A stretch of DNA of 38,837 nucleotides, from NCBI RefSeq assembly GCF_025210435.1, contig NZ_JAOART010000064.1, positions 1-38,837 of the forward strand, given 5' to 3'. The position numbers and the translations under genes are program-made. A model generated the notes under the pieces. The model was not told the DNA's origin and did no database searches. It saw only the letters and a list, made by a program, of their open reading frames with translations. This DNA is from Anaeromicrobium sp. GTDB taxonomy: Bacteria; Bacillota; Clostridia; Peptostreptococcales; Thermotaleaceae. Shown piece after piece: positions 23,586 through 32,626 of this stretch (the stretch's first letter is position 1; every line of letters begins with the position of its first letter).

Positions 23586-24914
23586 ATGAGTAAATATTTA
23601 AGCATAATTACATATATAAATGATTTAATAGAAAATCATAAACTAAAGGGAGGAGATAAACTCCCATCCGTAAGAAAACTATCAGAAATATTAAACTGTA
23701 GTCCTCAGACTGTGGTTAGGGCTTACAAGAAACTTGAAAATGATCATATAATATATGCAGTCAAAAAAAGTGGTTATTATTTAGTATCAAAATTAGAGAG
23801 TAAAGAAAATATAATAAAGGAAATAGACTTTTCAACAGTGACACCACATATAGATAGTCTTGCCTATGAGAAATTTAATCATTGTCTCAACCACGTTTTA
23901 AATATATATAAGATGGATTTTAGTAAATATGGAGATCCTCAAGGGTTGGATTCTTTAATAAAAACTATACGAAAATATTTGCAAAATTATCAAATATTCA
24001 CTAAGGAAAGTGAAATATTTATCACATCAGGCACTCAACAGGCTGTAGATTTACTCGTTAAAATGGATTTTAATGAAGGAAAGAAAACCATATTAATAGA
24101 AAATCCCACCTATCATAGAATTATAAAGAGCTTAAAAGTTAAGGGCATAGCTATTAAAACCATAGAAAGAAAAAATAATACAATAGACTTAAATAGATTA
24201 GAAGAAATATTTAAAAGAGAAAATATTAAGTTTTTTTACATAATACCTAGATACCATAATCCCCTAGGAGGGTCACTAGATTTAAAAACTAAAAAGGAAA
24301 TAGTCAGGTTGGCTAATATATATAATGTGTATATAGTTGAGGATGATTATTTAGTAGATTTAGACGAATGTATGAGGAACTATTCCCTGTACAATTTAGA
24401 TATAAATAATAGGGTAATATACCTAAAAACCTTTTCTAAAATATTACTACCAGGTTTAAGAATAAGTACTACCATAATGCCTCCTGATTTATGCAAGAAG
24501 TTTCTAGAATATAAAACCCATGCAGATGTACATACGTCTACCTTAACTCAAGGGGCACTAGACTTATACATTAGAAATGGCATGCTTAATAAATCCATAG
24601 AACAAATGAAAAGCACATATGGGAAAAGAAGAAGGAAAATGAAGGAAGTATGCCATAAATTTCAAAGTCCCAATTATAAAATAAATATTCCTAAGGGAGG
24701 ACTTTTCCTATCTATTGAAGTAAATAAAAAAATTAATTTAAAAGAATTGATAGACCATATGAAGAAATCCAATATTAAATTGAGAAATAGTTCAGAGTGC
24801 TTCTATAATTATGAAGGAAAAATGAATTTATTAACCCTATCCATATCAAGGGTCAATGAGGATGAAATAGAGATGGGACTAAATAAAATATTTCATTATT
24901 TAAATAAATTCTAA
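23586..24914 (+). CDS. MocR-type regulator (GntR winged helix fused to aminotransferase-like domain)
   Basis: 442 residues. The N-terminal GntR helix-turn-helix reads HKLKGGDKLPSVRKLSEILNCSPQTVVRAYKKLENDHIIY. A fold-type I PLP domain follows from about 85: YGDPQGLDSLIKTIRKYL, FITSGTQQAVDLL, the PRYHNPLGG segment in place of the usual PxxQxPTG, EDDYLVDLDE, and YLKTFSKILLPGLRIS with the Lys that should bind PLP. MocR regulators sense PLP, amino acids or amines. It is divergent from the C_GCAxxG_C_C/TDT operon, the most likely target. GAGGG lies 5 bases before ATG. Confidence 0.9.
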   Translation: MSKYLSIITYINDLIENHKLKGGDKLPSVRKLSEILNCSPQTVVRAYKKLENDHIIYAVKKSGYYLVSKLESKENIIKEIDFSTVTPHIDSLAYEKFNHCLNHVLNIYKMDFSKYGDPQGLDSLIKTIRKYLQNYQIFTKESEIFITSGTQQAVDLLVKMDFNEGKKTILIENPTYHRIIKSLKVKGIAIKTIERKNNTIDLNRLEEIFKRENIKFFYIIPRYHNPLGGSLDLKTKKEIVRLANIYNVYIVEDDYLVDLDECMRNYSLYNLDINNRVIYLKTFSKILLPGLRISTTIMPPDLCKKFLEYKTHADVHTSTLTQGALDLYIRNGMLNKSIEQMKSTYGKRRRKMKEVCHKFQSPNYKINIPKGGLFLSIEVNKKINLKELIDHMKKSNIKLRNSSECFYNYEGKMNLLTLSISRVNEDEIEMGLNKIFHYLNKF

Positions 24915-24951
24915 CTTGTTTTATTTTAAATAGTCAATTAAACTAAGGCAG

Positions 24952-24980
24952 TTGGTATTTTTATGAGACAAATCTATTAT
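24952..24980 (+). promoter_or_regulatory. Possible promoter of the Cys-cluster gene
   Basis: TTGGTA, 17 bases, then TATTAT (with TATAAT overlapping three bases on). It lies about 25 bases before the ribosome site GGAGAG. Confidence 0.45.
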
Positions 24981-25005
24981 AATATGAAATATGGAGAGAT
25001 ATGAT

Positions 25006-25566
25006 ATGAATTACAAAGGTATATATGAAAAGGTCTATGAATTAATGGATGTACAATTAATAGATGGAGATTGTGGAAAACTCTGTAACCATCATTGTTG
25101 TAGGACCTATGATGGAGAAGAAAAGATGGGCATATACTTAATGCCTTATGAATATGAGAGCATCCTAAGAAATAGTGAATTTAACAAAAACCTAAAGGTA
25201 GAGAGGCATACTAGTTTTGAATATGACATACCCCCTAATGTAGAATATCTTCACTACATTTATTGTGAAGATGAATTTGGATGTTTAAGGAATTTAAGAC
25301 CTATCCAATGTAGGACTTATCCCTTTGAACCACATATGGAAAAGGGAGAACTATATTTAGTAATAGAAAAGGATCAAATTCACAATTGTCCCCTAATAGA
25401 TAAAATGGACCTGTGGAGGGAAGAATTCATAAAGAGAATATATTTAGGATGGAAAGAGTTAATAGGAATAAAGAAAGTTAGACGTGTAGTTGAATTTGAT
25501 AGTAAACAAAGGTATGATAATAATAACATAAAAATTAAATTATCAGAGTCAGACATATTAATCTAA
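25006..25566 (+). CDS. YkgJ-like cysteine cluster protein
   Basis: 186 residues. A metal- or Fe-S-binding Cys cluster is visible: DGDCGKLCNHHCCRTYDGEE near 22-40, later EDEFGCLRNLRPIQCRTYPFEPH, and HNCPL. The order resembles the CxxxCCRT...CRxYPF pattern of the YkgJ group, which probably binds zinc or a cluster; its function is unknown. The ATG at 25006 is chosen because GGAGAG lies 7 bases upstream; an ATG at 24991 overlaps that site. It is followed after 15 bases by a small PH-like membrane protein. Confidence 0.78.
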   Translation: MNYKGIYEKVYELMDVQLIDGDCGKLCNHHCCRTYDGEEKMGIYLMPYEYESILRNSEFNKNLKVERHTSFEYDIPPNVEYLHYIYCEDEFGCLRNLRPIQCRTYPFEPHMEKGELYLVIEKDQIHNCPLIDKMDLWREEFIKRIYLGWKELIGIKKVRRVVEFDSKQRYDNNNIKIKLSESDILI

Positions 25567-25581
25567 AGAGGATGTGTTAAT

Positions 25582-25947
25582 ATGAGTAATATCATAGGTT
25601 TAATATTAGGAGCTTTAGTTGGATATGTAGTATGGAGGTTAATAGGTTCCTCCTATAGGGTAGAAGGAGATATATTAAAAATCAGGGGTGGTCTTAGGAA
25701 ATATGAGATTCCAATCCATAGTATAAAAAAGATTGTGGAAACACAAAAGGGCAAGCCTCCTAAGGCAGAGGAATCAGAAAAATACATATTTGCCAGTGGA
25801 GCCTATAATTTGGGAACAAAGAATGTAATATTGTATACGGATCATAAAAATTATATGGTATCCTTTACTAATACCTCTAACAAGGAACAGATAATGCACG
25901 ATATAAAAAAGGTTAAGAAAAATATAGTAATTAAAAAAAGACTTTAA
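25582..25947 (+). CDS. Small membrane protein with bacterial PH-like domain
   Basis: 121 residues. Residues 3-22 are a membrane anchor (IIGLILGALVGYVVWRLI). The rest is beta-rich (YRVEGDILKIRGGLRKYEIPIHSIKKIVE...) like short bacterial pleckstrin-homology domains. The C-terminus is basic. GAGGATG lies 8 bases before ATG. It is the second gene of an operon with the Cys-cluster protein. The function is unknown. Confidence 0.65.
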   Translation: MSNIIGLILGALVGYVVWRLIGSSYRVEGDILKIRGGLRKYEIPIHSIKKIVETQKGKPPKAEESEKYIFASGAYNLGTKNVILYTDHKNYMVSFTNTSNKEQIMHDIKKVKKNIVIKKRL

Positions 25948-25950
25948 AAG

Positions 25951-25981
25951 AAACCGATAGATTTTTTCTATCGGTTTTTAT
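25951..25981 (+). terminator. Intrinsic terminator
   Basis: AAACCGATAGA pairs with TCTATCGGTTT, followed by a T-run, four bases after the stop of the PH-like gene. Confidence 0.88.
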
Positions 25982-25992
25982 ATTAGGTTTTT

Positions 25993-26038
25993 ATAGATTT
26001 AGGAAATTGAAACTGGCGCCTACTTCAGGAAAAGATTT
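25993..26038 (+). repeat. Family A fragment (left end only)
   Basis: ATAGATTTAGG, then GGCGCCTACTTCAGGAAAAGATTT, matches the first roughly 45 bases of family A (ATAGATTT...GCCTACTTCAGGAAAA). The rest of the element is missing. Confidence 0.65.
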
Positions 26039-26310
26039 AATTTCTCACAAGTTTAATTACAAAAAAATATATTCGCAATAATTAAAAAAATGAATGAAAT
26101 TATGCATGGTCAGTATAGTTATTATAAGTATAGTAGTTCTTACTTGTAAAAAGAAGAGGCTATTTTCATGTAATCCATTATAAAAAGAACCTTTCATATT
26201 ATAACTATAAAAAAATATGGGTTATAATTTTCAGATAAAAGCAAATGTGAAAAAGGGAGTTTTGATTTGGCAGAAATAACATGAAACAGCAAGTTCTTAA
26301 GTGAAAAATT
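26039..26310. other. AT-rich gap without a recognised gene
   Basis: The 480-base space between the PH-like gene and the small membrane gene holds the A fragment at its left and a promoter at its right. Between them I see only AT-rich DNA, a weak hairpin (ATTATAAC at 26198-26205 with GTTATAAT at 26221-26228, followed by TTTT) and no credible open frame. Confidence 0.5.
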
Positions 26311-26314
26311 TTTA

Positions 26315-26343
26315 TTGAAATTATGTTTGGCCTATTATATTAT
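26315..26343 (+). promoter_or_regulatory. Promoter of the small membrane-protein gene
   Basis: TTGAAA (26315-26320), a 17-base spacer and TATTAT (26338-26343). The leader would be about 75 bases. Confidence 0.55.
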
Positions 26344-26427
26344 GTACTGGCACGAGGGAATATTAGAAATTAAATGACATAATAAATTGCATTAAAGTAT
26401 TAAAAAAATAGATAAGGAGTGGGGAAT

Positions 26428-26769
26428 ATGAAAGGGAGAAAAGGAACGGTTTTAGATTGTTGTTTAAAAGCATTTACAGGATTTGTAGCTTGTGTAACTA
26501 TAGCAGGATTATTAGCTCTTACATTTAGTCTTAGCTGGGTAATATCTAATAATGTATCACCAGAAGTTTCAAGAATAATGACTGTATCATTAGGGGTATT
26601 AATGGTAATAAGAATGGCTGTTATTTACTTTGGTACTCATAAGGCTATGTTTGAAATTAATGAGTCATCTTGGAAAAGAAGATCATTGGCCTTTGTTTAT
26701 AGTCTAGTACCATCTGCTGCAGGTTTAACTGCATTAAGACCTGTTTATGGAAACAAGAGAAATATTTAA
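26428..26769 (+). CDS. Small hypothetical membrane protein
   Basis: 113 residues with two or three hydrophobic segments (AFTGFVACVTIAGLLALTFSLSWVI; RIMTVSLGVLMVIRMAVIYF; LAFVYSLVPSAAGLTAL). A basic N-terminus (MKGRKG) suggests the cytoplasmic side. No family was recognised. The ATG at 26428 is preferred because AAGGAGTGGGG precedes it; a GTG at 26419 lies in that site. Codon use matches the neighbours. It has its own promoter and a strong terminator. Confidence 0.7.
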   Translation: MKGRKGTVLDCCLKAFTGFVACVTIAGLLALTFSLSWVISNNVSPEVSRIMTVSLGVLMVIRMAVIYFGTHKAMFEINESSWKRRSLAFVYSLVPSAAGLTALRPVYGNKRNI

Positions 26770-26773
26770 TATA

Positions 26774-26830
26774 AAAGATAATAGAGAAACTACTTCTTAA
26801 TATAAAAGAGGTAGTTTTTTTATTATCTTT
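26774..26830 (+). terminator. Intrinsic terminator
   Basis: AAACTACTTCT pairs with AGAGGTAGTTT and runs into TTTT. Outer AAAGATAATA pairs with TATTATCTTT. Confidence 0.85.
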
Positions 26831-26956
26831 TATAGTTTGTTAACTGTAGAGGGAAAACTTGATTTTATAAATCCATAGTAATAAAAGGATATTAATAAAA
26901 ATATATATATAAGGGACAGGATATATGTACATTTTTGTTAAGCATGTTAAAAGAAT

Positions 26957-27193
26957 ATAGATTTATCATTTTCAAACTTGAGTTATGTGAGCCTACTTCA
27001 GGAAAATATATTGAAAATCTTTTCCACCCAAGTCCTTGTCACAATCGAAAGTGTGAATCTTCGTAGATAGGTTCATGATTCATGTGGGAGTAACATAGGA
27101 TGTTGTGACGTTCCAGGGTTCCAAAAATTTTCAATATATTTTCCTTCGTAGGAAAGTTACTGTATAAATAAAGCTTAGTGTTGATAAATCTAT
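26957..27193 (+). repeat. Family A repeat, copy A5
   Basis: A 237 bp copy. The ends ATAGATTTATCA and TGATAAATCTAT are a perfect 12-base inverted repeat that differs from A2 (ATAGATTTCGTA/TACGAAATCTAT) on both sides together. It ends 45 bases before the aldehyde oxidoreductase start, so the promoter of that gene must lie in or against the repeat. The remaining gap 26831-26956 shows nothing recognisable. Confidence 0.9.
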
Positions 27194-27238
27194 AATCAAT
27201 TTTCAAGTTGATTTTCTATAAGGGAGAGGAGATGTATT

Positions 27239-29971
27239 ATGTTAAGGAAGGAACTTATTATTAATGGAGAAGAAAAGACCATATTAGTAGAGCCTCATGC
27301 CAGATTATCGGACATACTTAGAAAGCAGATGCTTTTAACTGGTACAAAGGTTGGTTGTAATAAAGGGGAATGTGGTGCTTGTTCTATTATTCTTAACGGA
27401 AAGGTTGTAAGATCCTGTATTACTAGGATGAAGAGAGTTCCAGATGAATCAGAGATTATTACTATTGAAGGGGTAGGGGATAAGGATAATCTTCATCCAC
27501 TTCAAGTAGCTTGGATGGTACATGGTGCTGCTCAATGTGGTTTTTGTACACCAGGATTTATAGTATCAGCAAAGGCTTTATTAGAAGAGAATAACAATCC
27601 ATCAAGGGAAGAAGTTAGAGAGTGGTTCCAAAAGAATAGAAATGTATGTCGTTGCACAGGATATAAACCCCTAGTAGATGCAGTTATGGATGCCGCAAGA
27701 TTAATGAGGGGAGAAATAGAAGTAAAGGATCTTTGGTATGAACTTCCACAAGGAGCTTCCATGTATGGAACAGAGTATGTTCGACCATCGGCCCTAGCTA
27801 AGGTAACTGGTAAGTGGGATTTTGGAGCAGATTTAGGTCTAAAGCTTCCTAAGAATACTCTTCATGCAAAATTAGTACAGGCAAAGGTTTCCCATGCCAA
27901 TATATTATCCATAGATACTTTTGAGGCTCAAAAGGTTCCAGGCGTATATAAGGTTTTAACATACAAAGATGTTAAGGGAACTAATAGGATTAATGGATTG
28001 GCCTTTCCAACTAACAAGGGAGATGGTTTAGATAGACCAATATTATGTGACAAAAAAGTATTTCAATTTGGAGATGCCATAGCCATAGTACTTGGAGAAA
28101 CGGAAAGGGCTGCTAAGGAAGGGGCAGAAAAGGTAAAGGTTCAATTAGAAGAATTACCTGCATATATGAGTGCTCCTGAAGCCATGGATGAAGACGCTAT
28201 TGAAATTCATCCAGGAACACCAAATATCTACTTTGAGAACAAGCTTGTAAAGGGTGAAGAAACAGCTCCTATTATGAAGAGTGCACCATATGTGGTGGAA
28301 GATAGCTTCTATGTTCAAAGACAACCCCATCTACCTATTGAACCAGACGTGGGATTTGCTTATTTAAATGATGAAGGAAAACTTATTATTCATTCTAAAA
28401 GTATTGCCCTTCATTTCCATGCCCTTATGATAGCTGATGGTGTTGGAATGAAAGCTGAAGATGTATTTATTGTTCAAAATAATGCAGGGGGAACCTTTGG
28501 ATACAAATTTAGCCCGACTATGGAAGGTCTATTAGGTGTTGCCACATTGGCTACAAATAGACCTGTATATCTAGAGTTTGATATGTATCAACAAATAACA
28601 TATACAGGTAAAAGAGCTCCATTTTGGACTAATATGAAAATGGCAGCTAATAAGGATGGTAAGATATTGGCTTTAGAGTCTGACTGGAGTGTTGATCACG
28701 GGCCATATTCAGAGTTTGGTGATTTACTTACTATGAGAGGTGTCCAATTTGGTGGAGCTGGATATGATATATCATCCATGAGAGGTAATGGACGTACTGT
28801 ATGTACAAATCATGCCTGGGGATCAGCTTTCCGTGGATATGGTGCTCCTCAAATACTGTTCCCTTCAGAAGTATTAGTAGATGAGTTAGCAGAAAAAATA
28901 GGTATGGATCCCTTTGAATTTAGATATAAAAATGTATATAGAAAGGGAAGTACCACTCCAACAGGTTGTGAACCAGATGTGATTTGTTTACCTGAACTAT
29001 TAGATAAATTGCGACCAGAATATAAAAAAGCCAAAGGAAGGGCTAAAGAAAAGAATGCTAAGAGTAAGGATAAGAAATATGGTGTTGGCCTTGCCCTATC
29101 TATTTATGGTTCAGGGTTAGATGGTGCTGATAGTTCAGAAGCTTGGGCAGAACTTACTCCAAAGGGAGTAACTGTAGGAAATTCATGGGAAGATCATGGT
29201 CAAGGGGCAGATATAGGTACACTAACCTATGCCTATGAAGCTTTAAGACCTTTAAAAATAAGTCCTAAAGAAATTAAGCTAGTTATGAATGATATGACTA
29301 GAACTCCTAATAGTGGACCTGCTGGTGGAAGTCGTTCAAATGTGGTAACAGGTAATGCCACTGTGGCTGCTTGTAGAAATTTAGTTGAAGGAATGAAAAA
29401 GGAAGATGGTACATACAGAACCTATGATGAAATGGTTTCAGAAGGGTTAGATTTAAGATATACGGGTAAATGGACTGCACCATGTACTGATTGTTCTGTT
29501 GAAACGGGTCAAGGTAATCCATTTGCAGCTTATATGTATGGTGTTGTAATGTCAGAAGTGGAAGTAGATCTAAATTCTGGTAAAACCCAAGTAGAAAAGA
29601 TGACCTTATCTGCTGATATAGGTACTATTACTAATAAGTTGGCTGCTGATGGTCAATTATATGGTGGTCTTGCTCAAGGTATTGGTCTAGCCTTAAGTGA
29701 AGATTTTGAAGACTTGAAGAAACACACAACCTTAACAGGATGTGGTATTCCTCAAATTAAGGATGTGCCAGACAATATTCAGTTAATCTATACACAAACC
29801 CCAAGACCAAATGCAGTATTTGGTGCTTCTGGCGCTGGTGAAATGCCCCTTGCAGCTCCCCATGCATCCATAATTAACGCAATTTATAATGCTTCTAATG
29901 TGAGAATAACCCATTTACCAGCTCGTCCAGAAAAGGTATTAGCTGGAATTAAGGAATTAAAGGATAAATAG
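27239..29971 (+). CDS. Molybdenum aldehyde oxidoreductase (Mop-like, xanthine oxidase family)
   Basis: A 910-residue protein with the layout of Desulfovibrio gigas aldehyde oxidoreductase: two [2Fe-2S] domains then the Mo domains, with no FAD domain. It oxidises aldehydes to carboxylic acids in the cytoplasm. The plant-type cluster cysteines are C40, C45, C48 and C60. The second cluster uses C100, C103, C137 and C139; as I recall it, the numbering equals the D. gigas enzyme. The Mo domain shows NAGGTFGYKF, GSAFRGYGAPQ and the catalytic Glu at 868 in GASGAGEMPL. No cofactor-insertion gene is next to it. The ribosome site AGGAG lies 7 bases before ATG. It leads the trs-like cluster, separated from it by repeats A6 and A6b. 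The aldehyde substrate is unknown. Confidence 0.93.
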   Translation: MLRKELIINGEEKTILVEPHARLSDILRKQMLLTGTKVGCNKGECGACSIILNGKVVRSCITRMKRVPDESEIITIEGVGDKDNLHPLQVAWMVHGAAQCGFCTPGFIVSAKALLEENNNPSREEVREWFQKNRNVCRCTGYKPLVDAVMDAARLMRGEIEVKDLWYELPQGASMYGTEYVRPSALAKVTGKWDFGADLGLKLPKNTLHAKLVQAKVSHANILSIDTFEAQKVPGVYKVLTYKDVKGTNRINGLAFPTNKGDGLDRPILCDKKVFQFGDAIAIVLGETERAAKEGAEKVKVQLEELPAYMSAPEAMDEDAIEIHPGTPNIYFENKLVKGEETAPIMKSAPYVVEDSFYVQRQPHLPIEPDVGFAYLNDEGKLIIHSKSIALHFHALMIADGVGMKAEDVFIVQNNAGGTFGYKFSPTMEGLLGVATLATNRPVYLEFDMYQQITYTGKRAPFWTNMKMAANKDGKILALESDWSVDHGPYSEFGDLLTMRGVQFGGAGYDISSMRGNGRTVCTNHAWGSAFRGYGAPQILFPSEVLVDELAEKIGMDPFEFRYKNVYRKGSTTPTGCEPDVICLPELLDKLRPEYKKAKGRAKEKNAKSKDKKYGVGLALSIYGSGLDGADSSEAWAELTPKGVTVGNSWEDHGQGADIGTLTYAYEALRPLKISPKEIKLVMNDMTRTPNSGPAGGSRSNVVTGNATVAACRNLVEGMKKEDGTYRTYDEMVSEGLDLRYTGKWTAPCTDCSVETGQGNPFAAYMYGVVMSEVEVDLNSGKTQVEKMTLSADIGTITNKLAADGQLYGGLAQGIGLALSEDFEDLKKHTTLTGCGIPQIKDVPDNIQLIYTQTPRPNAVFGASGAGEMPLAAPHASIINAIYNASNVRITHLPARPEKVLAGIKELKDK

Positions 29972-29977
29972 AAAATC

Positions 29978-30012
29978 ATTGCAGCCTATGTTTATGTAAA
30001 CATAGGCTGCAA
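29978..30012 (+). terminator. Perfect hairpin after the aldehyde oxidoreductase gene
   Basis: ATTGCAGCCTATGTTTA pairs with its complement, ending AAACATAGGCTGCAAT. It lacks a T-run (AATAAATATA follows), so it may be a weak terminator or an RNA-stabilising 3' hairpin, leaving partial read-through into the next operon possible. Confidence 0.6.
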
Positions 30013-30017
30013 TAAAT

Positions 30018-30254
30018 ATAGATTTCCCAATAAAAAACTGGCTTTATGTGAGCCTACTTCAGGAAAATATATTGAAAATTTTTTCCACCCAAGTCCTTGT
30101 CACAAGCGAAAGTGTGAATCTTCGTAGATAGGTTCATGAGTCATGTTAAAGTAGTATAGGATGTTGTGACGTTCCAGGGTTCCAAAAATTTTCAATATAT
30201 TTTCCCTTGTAGGCAAGTTACTGTATAAAACAAATTCAAAATCAAGAAATCTAT
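30018..30254 (+). repeat. Family A repeat, copy A6
   Basis: 237 bp with ends ATAGATTTC and GAAATCTAT. The long arm GAAAATTTTTTCC pairs with CCAAAAATTTTC, the compensated variant also seen in A3. The inner helix is ACCC/GGGT. Confidence 0.9.
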
Positions 30255-30323
30255 ATAGGTTTATGTGAGCCTATTTTCCTGAGATAGGCCCACATAAATC
30301 TTATTCTGAGTTAATAAATCTAT
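30255..30323 (+). repeat. Family A miniature derivative (A6b)
   Basis: A 69 bp piece in tandem with A6. GGTTTATGTGAGCCTAT pairs with ATAGGCCCACATAAATC around TTTCCTGAG, and it ends AATAAATCTATA. It keeps the outer part of family A and lacks the whole interior. It ends 24 bases before the next gene. Confidence 0.75.
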
Positions 30324-30347
30324 AAAAGAATGTGAAAAGGAAGTTGA

Positions 30348-32624
30348 ATGAGGATGGATTTAGATAAGTTACTGAGTAAACAGGATCTATGTATTACTGA
30401 TAATGCACCACCTTGTAATGGGGCTTGTCCATTACATGTGGATATACTTTCTTTTATAAGGGAAATTAAGGATAAAAATTTTGAGAGGGCCTATAGGATA
30501 TTAAATAAGAAAATACCCTTTACTAGGATAATATGTAGGATTTGTGATCATCCCTGTGAGAGGGTATGTTTGAGAAGGGAATTGGGTGGGCCTATTCAAA
30601 TATCAAAGTTGGAGAAAATAGCCATAGAATATGGGTATACAAAACCTAAGAAGAAATTTGGAATTCCTAGGAAACCTTTTAAAATCGCTGTAATAGGTGG
30701 AGGAATAAGTGGATTGTGTGTAGCCAATGAGTTGGATAAAAAGGGGTATAATGTGACCATATATGAGGCAAAATCTCAACTTGGCGGTAGCCTATGGGAT
30801 TTTCATGAAAAAATTCTTCCAAAGGATATACTAGAAGAAGAAATTAAAGAAATAAGTAAAAAGAAAATCCAAATAAAACTTAATACAGAGGTTGGAAAGG
30901 ATATAAAAATAAATGAAATATTAGGTGAATATGATGGAGTATATTTGGGAACTGGCCTTTGGCCAAAGGAACTTAAAATCAATCCAGTGACCTTTCAAAC
31001 CCAGGTGGATAATCTATTTGCTGGAGGATATGTCTTCAGTGCTAATGATTCTGTAATTGAATCTGTGTCATCTGCCCTAAGGGCAGCCACTTCTATCACT
31101 AGATTTGTAAATAAGAAATCTCTAACGGCAGCTAGGGAAAGGGAAGGTTCTTATGAATCACTATCAAATATGGATATATCACATATTGAACATGTTAGAC
31201 CATATGATTTAAATATGGAAGAGGATCTTAAAGAAAAGGCTTCCCTTGAAGCGGGTAGATGTACCCAGTGTGAGTGCAGAGATTGTGTTAAGGCATGTGC
31301 CCATCTAAATAAATTCAATGTGGATCCCAAAAAGTATATAAGGCATATAAATCATAATGAAAATATTGTACTTGGAAATCATAGGGCCAATAAGATGATT
31401 AATTCTTGTACATTATGTGGTCTATGTGGAGAAGTATGTCCTAATAGCTTAAGTATGAAGGATATAATCATGGAAACAAGGCAAAGTATGGTAAAAAGAA
31501 ATAAGATGCCCCCATCTGCCCATGATTTTGCCTTAAGGGATATGGAATATAATAATAGCCACAATTTTAAGCTTTTAAAACATGGACCAAATATGAAAGA
31601 AAGTGAATATATATTCTTTCCAGGATGTCAACTAAGTGCTTCTGCTCCTTCATATGTGCCTAAGGTTTATGATTATCTTCTGAATAAAATAAAAAAGGTA
31701 GGATTAGGCCTTGGATGTTGCGGTGCACCAGGAGAGTGGTCAGGTAGAATGGATATGTTTAATGAAAATATAGAAAAACTAAAGGATGACTGGATTAAAA
31801 TGGGTAAGCCCATCTTAATACTGGCCTGCTCAACTTGCTATTACATATTTAAAACCTATATGCCTGAAATAAATATAGTATCCCTATGGGATATGATGGT
31901 TGATCTTGGAATCCCATCAGGAAAAAGAGTAGAAAATAAACCTGCTTTAGCTCTTCACGATGCCTGTACAACTAGATATGATAAAAATATCCATGAAAGT
32001 GTAAGAAGAATTATTAAGGACCTTGGATATCATATTGAAGAATTAAATTATTCTAAGGAAAAAACAGAGTGTTGTGGTTATGGAGGATTAGTATATTATG
32101 CCAATAGGGAAATGGCTGAAGATTTTATTGAGAAGAGAATAAATGAAAGTTCTAAAGACTATGTGGCCTATTGTTTCATGTGTAGAGATTTATTTGCATC
32201 AAAGGGAAAAAGAACTCTTCATATTTTAGATCTAATATATGGTGAAAATCTGGACATTCTCTCTCAAAAGAAGGGACCTACCCTTTCAGAAAGACATGAA
32301 AATAGAACCAGATTAAAACTCCATCTATTAAAAACCTTATGGGGAGAAGAAAATCTTCAATTAGATAATAGGGGATTAAATTTGATAATCCCTGAAAATA
32401 CAATGAAAAATATGGAAGATAGATTAATCCTAAAGGAACATATTAATGAGGTTATTGAGTATGGAGAAAAAAATAATAGAAAGTTTTTAAATCCAGAAAA
32501 TAGCCACTTACTTACCTATAAAAAAATTGTGAATGTCACCTATTGGGTGGAATATGAAAAAAGTGAAGATGCCTTTATAATTCACAATGTGTACAGTCAT
32601 AGAATGGAAATATTGGAGGATTAA
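30348..32624 (+). CDS. Flavin/dicluster oxidoreductase with two CCG domains (DVU_1558-like)
   Basis: 758 residues. An N-terminal Cys region (CNGACPLHVDI at 23-33; CRICDHPCERVC at 63-74) resembles the GltD-type Fe-S domain. An FAD fold carries GGGISG at 117-122 but is short and seems to lack the full NAD(P)H domain. Two [4Fe-4S] sites follow: CTQCECRDCVKAC (305-317) and CTLCGLCGEVCP (354-365). Two HdrB/D-like CCG domains have GCCGAPGEW (456-464) with C494/C497, and CCGYGG (575-580) with C609/C612. It probably passes electrons between a flavin and a cysteine-bound cluster, as heterodisulfide reductases do. It is the first gene of a six-gene operon; the next starts 2 bases after the stop. AAGGAAG precedes the ATG. 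Confidence 0.85.
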   Translation: MRMDLDKLLSKQDLCITDNAPPCNGACPLHVDILSFIREIKDKNFERAYRILNKKIPFTRIICRICDHPCERVCLRRELGGPIQISKLEKIAIEYGYTKPKKKFGIPRKPFKIAVIGGGISGLCVANELDKKGYNVTIYEAKSQLGGSLWDFHEKILPKDILEEEIKEISKKKIQIKLNTEVGKDIKINEILGEYDGVYLGTGLWPKELKINPVTFQTQVDNLFAGGYVFSANDSVIESVSSALRAATSITRFVNKKSLTAAREREGSYESLSNMDISHIEHVRPYDLNMEEDLKEKASLEAGRCTQCECRDCVKACAHLNKFNVDPKKYIRHINHNENIVLGNHRANKMINSCTLCGLCGEVCPNSLSMKDIIMETRQSMVKRNKMPPSAHDFALRDMEYNNSHNFKLLKHGPNMKESEYIFFPGCQLSASAPSYVPKVYDYLLNKIKKVGLGLGCCGAPGEWSGRMDMFNENIEKLKDDWIKMGKPILILACSTCYYIFKTYMPEINIVSLWDMMVDLGIPSGKRVENKPALALHDACTTRYDKNIHESVRRIIKDLGYHIEELNYSKEKTECCGYGGLVYYANREMAEDFIEKRINESSKDYVAYCFMCRDLFASKGKRTLHILDLIYGENLDILSQKKGPTLSERHENRTRLKLHLLKTLWGEENLQLDNRGLNLIIPENTMKNMEDRLILKEHINEVIEYGEKNNRKFLNPENSHLLTYKKIVNVTYWVEYEKSEDAFIIHNVYSHRMEILED

Positions 32625-32626
32625 AT

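Noticed and set aside
26347-26362. Possible sigma-54 promoter (TGGCACGAGGG)
   Set aside because: The -24 half matches, but there is no GC at the -12 position. A sigma-A promoter at 26315-26343 explains the gene better.
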